Positions 47,595 to 49,806 of a stretch of 49,806 nt of DNA are shown in pieces (position 1 is the stretch's first letter; each line of letters begins with the position of its first letter). This DNA is from a virus. The stretch is taken from positions 1 through 49,806 of the IMG/VR virus record IMGVR_UViG_3300044644_000552, one strand, 5' to 3'. The translations under genes and the position numbers were made by a program. The notes beneath the pieces were generated by a model that ran no database searches, had not been told where the DNA came from, and saw only the letters and a list, made by a program, of their open reading frames with translations.

Positions 47595-48077
47595 ATGGCA
47601 CTCGTTAAAGGTGTTAATTCATATGCTGATTTGACAGAGGCCGATACTTATTTTGAAAACAAGCTAGATGTTGCTGCTTGGACCGATGCAGCTGAAGTTC
47701 AAAAAGAACAAGCTCTTTGCACTGCAACATCGATACTTGATGAGATGGTTTGGATTGGGATAATTTCTAGCGAAACACAAGACTTAGCCTTTCCTCGTAA
47801 AGAAGCTGAATACTTTGATCCGAAACTAGGCACTATGAAGTCTTTAAATAGTATAGAGGTTCCTGGTAGAATTGTCAATGCTACGTATGAACTTGCTTAT
47901 CATTTATTAAATAATGATGGCCTCTATGACGATACAGGTATGGTTAAAAACTTGGAGCTAGGTGACATTGTATTGGAGACAGTAATGCCTGCCAACAAAA
48001 CACCAAGAATAGTAAAGAGTTATATTAAGCCTTTATTGTCTAATAGTGGCGCAAGAACATGGTGGAGGGCTAACTAA
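47595..48077 (+). CDS. Head-tail connector (DnaT-like domain) protein
   Basis: 160 residues. GVNSYADLTEADTYFENKLD with WTDAA...KEQALCTATSIL matches the small helical adaptor proteins annotated as DnaT-like in phages, which sit between portal and tail. The end GARTWWRAN is basic/aromatic. AGGAG site and TAATG coupling to the next gene. Confidence 0.75.
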   Translation: MALVKGVNSYADLTEADTYFENKLDVAAWTDAAEVQKEQALCTATSILDEMVWIGIISSETQDLAFPRKEAEYFDPKLGTMKSLNSIEVPGRIVNATYELAYHLLNNDGLYDDTGMVKNLELGDIVLETVMPANKTPRIVKSYIKPLLSNSGARTWWRAN

Positions 48078-48418
48078 TGGCCTATAAAGGACTTATTGGT
48101 AGTCAGCTGAATATGGCTTTTAATATGGCCAAGGACTTAGCGGTTCTTGTAACCTTTCAGAAGGCTGCAAAAGAATTTGATTTTAGTACTGGTACTGTGG
48201 ACACTGGTGTAATAACCAGTATCCCCGTAAAGGTCATTCCATTAAAAACTAAAAAGACAAAAGATTCAGAATCCTTACAAATTCTATTAAAGAATAAGGA
48301 TGTCGGTGATTTGTCTTTATTTTCTACTGTTGTGAATAACGGGGTGGAATGGACTATTGGTACTATAATCATCTCAAATACATACACTAGCGTACTAGAG
48401 CTTACGAGGACATTATAA
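48077..48418 (+). CDS. Head closure/stopper-type protein, 113 aa
   Basis: MAYKGLIGSQLNMAFNMAKD, then beta strands (GVITSIPVKVIPLKTKK; EWTIGTIIISNTYTSVLEL). Size, beta content and place between adaptor and tail terminator fit a head-closure protein. Joined to the next gene by TAATG. Confidence 0.6.
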   Translation: MAYKGLIGSQLNMAFNMAKDLAVLVTFQKAAKEFDFSTGTVDTGVITSIPVKVIPLKTKKTKDSESLQILLKNKDVGDLSLFSTVVNNGVEWTIGTIIISNTYTSVLELTRTL

Positions 48419-48828
48419 TGGGAAAATTCGTAAGTCTTGAACAGGATGTCTTTAGTGTATTTGCTTCTCCTGAGTGGGTAGCAGAAGATATAAAAACATT
48501 CCCGACAAATTATATAGCTGTGAGCAGTGGCAAAGAATTTATTCGCGTCTCTGTGATACCCAGTGGAAACGGTTTAAACCGTAACTCTACAAAAGGTATT
48601 CTCATAATTGATATTTTTATACCTGCCGGAGAGGGTACAAGACGTGCCTTCGAGATAGCAGACGCACTTGATTCTCATCTAGTGAATAAGTCTATAAAAC
48701 ATCTAACGGATACAGCTCAAACTCAATTTGGGTTTAGTTCAATTAGTCCTGACGGTGTTGATAAGGACACGCCTTCACTATATAGAGTCACTTACTCTAT
48801 CACATTTAATTATTTTTGTAAGGAATAA
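48418..48828 (+). CDS. Tail terminator-type protein, 136 aa
   Basis: MGKFVSLEQDVFSVFASPEW ... GILIIDIFIPAGEGTRRAFE with an alternating alpha/beta layout (IADALDSHLVNK, YRVTYSITFNYFC) seen in tail terminator proteins such as lambda gpU. Position directly before the tail tube genes supports this. Confidence 0.65.
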   Translation: MGKFVSLEQDVFSVFASPEWVAEDIKTFPTNYIAVSSGKEFIRVSVIPSGNGLNRNSTKGILIIDIFIPAGEGTRRAFEIADALDSHLVNKSIKHLTDTAQTQFGFSSISPDGVDKDTPSLYRVTYSITFNYFCKE

Positions 48829-48830
48829 CA

Positions 48831-49403
48831 ATGGCACACATTTCTAGCTTAACCGCTGCAATGTTCTCTGATTTATCAGTAAATATAACACCAAGCTCAG
48901 ACTCAGCATGGAACGCGCTTACTACAGAAGCAAACTATAACGGCAAATTTGCTGGTACTACTGATAACATCGGCGTATCTATTTCACATTTGAAAGAGTT
49001 TCCTGCTTTAGGTACTCCTGCAAACATTACTAAAGTACCTGAGTACGGTTCTAAAACTTCTAAACAAGTACAAGGCCAAGCTGATCTTCCAAATATGGAA
49101 ATCACACTCAACTACATTCCTACCTTATGGAAAGGAAATGAGCTTTATAATGAAACTACTAACACTGCAACAGGTGTTAAAGTGGGTGACGGTAAGCTTT
49201 ATATCTTCCGTTTTGCTTTATTAGGTACAGAGGCTGCATCTAACCCGACTTCTGCTAACCTAGCTACCGTTGAGAACTCTTGCTTTTACTTCTTAGGTAA
49301 AATGGAAGCATTGGAAGTAACTTCAAGTTTAACTGAAGCTATGACTGCTAAGCTAACAATTTCAGTACAATCTGAAATTAAAGGCGCATTCACTAACGGC
49401 TAA
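48831..49403 (+). CDS. Tail tube protein, copy 1
   Basis: 190 residues. MAHISSLTAAMFSDLSVNIT ... FPALGTPANITKVPEYGSKT ... LEVTSSLTEAMTAKLTISVQ. Beta-rich, with a central loop region, typical of siphophage major tail proteins. A stretch of 37 residues is identical to the next gene. It would form the tube through which DNA passes. Confidence 0.75.
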   Translation: MAHISSLTAAMFSDLSVNITPSSDSAWNALTTEANYNGKFAGTTDNIGVSISHLKEFPALGTPANITKVPEYGSKTSKQVQGQADLPNMEITLNYIPTLWKGNELYNETTNTATGVKVGDGKLYIFRFALLGTEAASNPTSANLATVENSCFYFLGKMEALEVTSSLTEAMTAKLTISVQSEIKGAFTNG

Positions 49404-49412
49404 GGAGGCCTT

Positions 49413-49806
49413 ATGGCAACAGCAAAAGGTCACATTTCTAGCTTAACAGCGGTAATGTTCTCAGACTTGTCAATGACTAATTACCCTGTCAGTAACTCAG
49501 ACTGGGACAGTGCATTTAGTAATCCGCTTACCGTTGAAGATAAGCTTGGTAAATTATTTGACAATAAATCAAGATTAGTAACTATTGATGCTGATACTAT
49601 TCCTGGTGGCGTATCTTTCGCAGATTTGATTGATACTACTAATGATGTATCACCAGGGTCTGCTGCTAGCTCTGCAGAGTTTGTTCGTATTACTCACTTA
49701 AAAGAATTCCCTGCTTTAGGTACACCTGCGAATATCACAAAGGTTCCTGAATACGGTTCTAAAACTTCTAAGCAAGTACAAGGACAAGCCGATCTTCCAA
49801 ATATGG
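49413..49806 (+). CDS. Tail tube protein paralogue, copy 2 (3' truncated by window)
   Basis: Begins MATAKGHISSLTAVMFSDLS after a strong AAGGAGG site. The first 131 residues are visible. Relative to copy 1 it has about 30 extra residues (DNKSRLVTIDADTIPGGVSF region) before the shared block that starts HLKEFPALG. The shared block is identical in protein but differs in many third codon positions. It could form a second tube ring type or a distal tube. Confidence 0.75.
   Translation, partial: MATAKGHISSLTAVMFSDLSMTNYPVSNSDWDSAFSNPLTVEDKLGKLFDNKSRLVTIDADTIPGGVSFADLIDTTNDVSPGSAASSAEFVRITHLKEFPALGTPANITKVPEYGSKTSKQVQGQADLPNM

Noticed and set aside
1-49806. tRNA genes, integrase or lysogeny module
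   Set aside because: No cloverleaf, recombinase motif or divergent repressor region was seen on either strand.

Overview
The window is about 50 kb of a lytic, AT-rich, tailed bacteriophage. Every convincing gene is on the + strand, genes are packed with ATGA, TAATG or GTGA overlaps, and there is no integrase, repressor or tRNA. The host is probably a Gram-negative bacterium, judging from the GH24 and SleB-type lytic enzymes and the codon style. Portal (DUF4055-like), MuF protein, capsid, connectors and tail-tube genes suggest a long-tailed (siphovirus-like) virion. The replication genes are T7-like. The window opens inside the end of a glycine-rich tail protein and closes inside a tail-tube gene, so tape measure and tail-tip genes lie outside it.

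Layout. 1-945: end of the tail module, GNAT-like protein, holin-like protein, terminator. 946-1260: G-rich non-coding island, then two promoter-like motifs. 1262-4790: early region of small genes. It starts with an AcrVA2-like candidate anti-CRISPR, has three copies of a 22-bp repeat (class B) and contains a hammerhead ribozyme. 4802-4870: large terminator hairpin running directly into the T7-like RNA polymerase gene (4878-7097). 7107-9324: small unknown genes and a cell-wall hydrolase. 9373-20831: DNA metabolism (SSB, DUF3310, T7-type DNA polymerase, MazG-like, 5'-3' exonuclease, GIY-YIG nuclease, primase-helicase, NrdB, NrdA, ligase, polynucleotide kinase). 20828-27293: accessory genes, including a duplicated small domain family, a HIRAN protein and a lone AP2 domain. 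27294-45444: terminase, an unusually placed block of modular tail-fibre genes, endolysin, portal, the giant MuF protein and a Tad2-like protein. 45463-49806: scaffold, capsid, connectors and two tandem tail-tube genes.

The main discovery candidate is the 1541-residue protein at 40094-44719. Its N-terminus is a MuF head-morphogenesis domain. Its C-terminal half carries the full set of single-subunit RNA polymerase motifs (R867, D1007, R1069/K1073/Y1081, H1437-D1438). It looks like an N4-style virion RNA polymerase fused to a capsid-associated protein, in a phage that also encodes a conventional T7-like RNA polymerase. Two promoter-like repeat families fit two polymerases. Class A (ACCCCGTTAAATTAACCC, seven exact copies) stands before the early, replication, 24-kb, terminase and capsid units. 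Class B (22 bp, three exact copies) stands only before early genes. Two class A pairs flank AT-rich segments, an arrangement resembling the T7 primary origin.

Proposed program (inference): the packaged polymerase enters with the DNA and transcribes the early genes, including the candidate anti-defence gene. The T7-like polymerase is made next and drives replication and structural genes from class A sites. Orientation and polymerase assignment of both motif classes are unproven.
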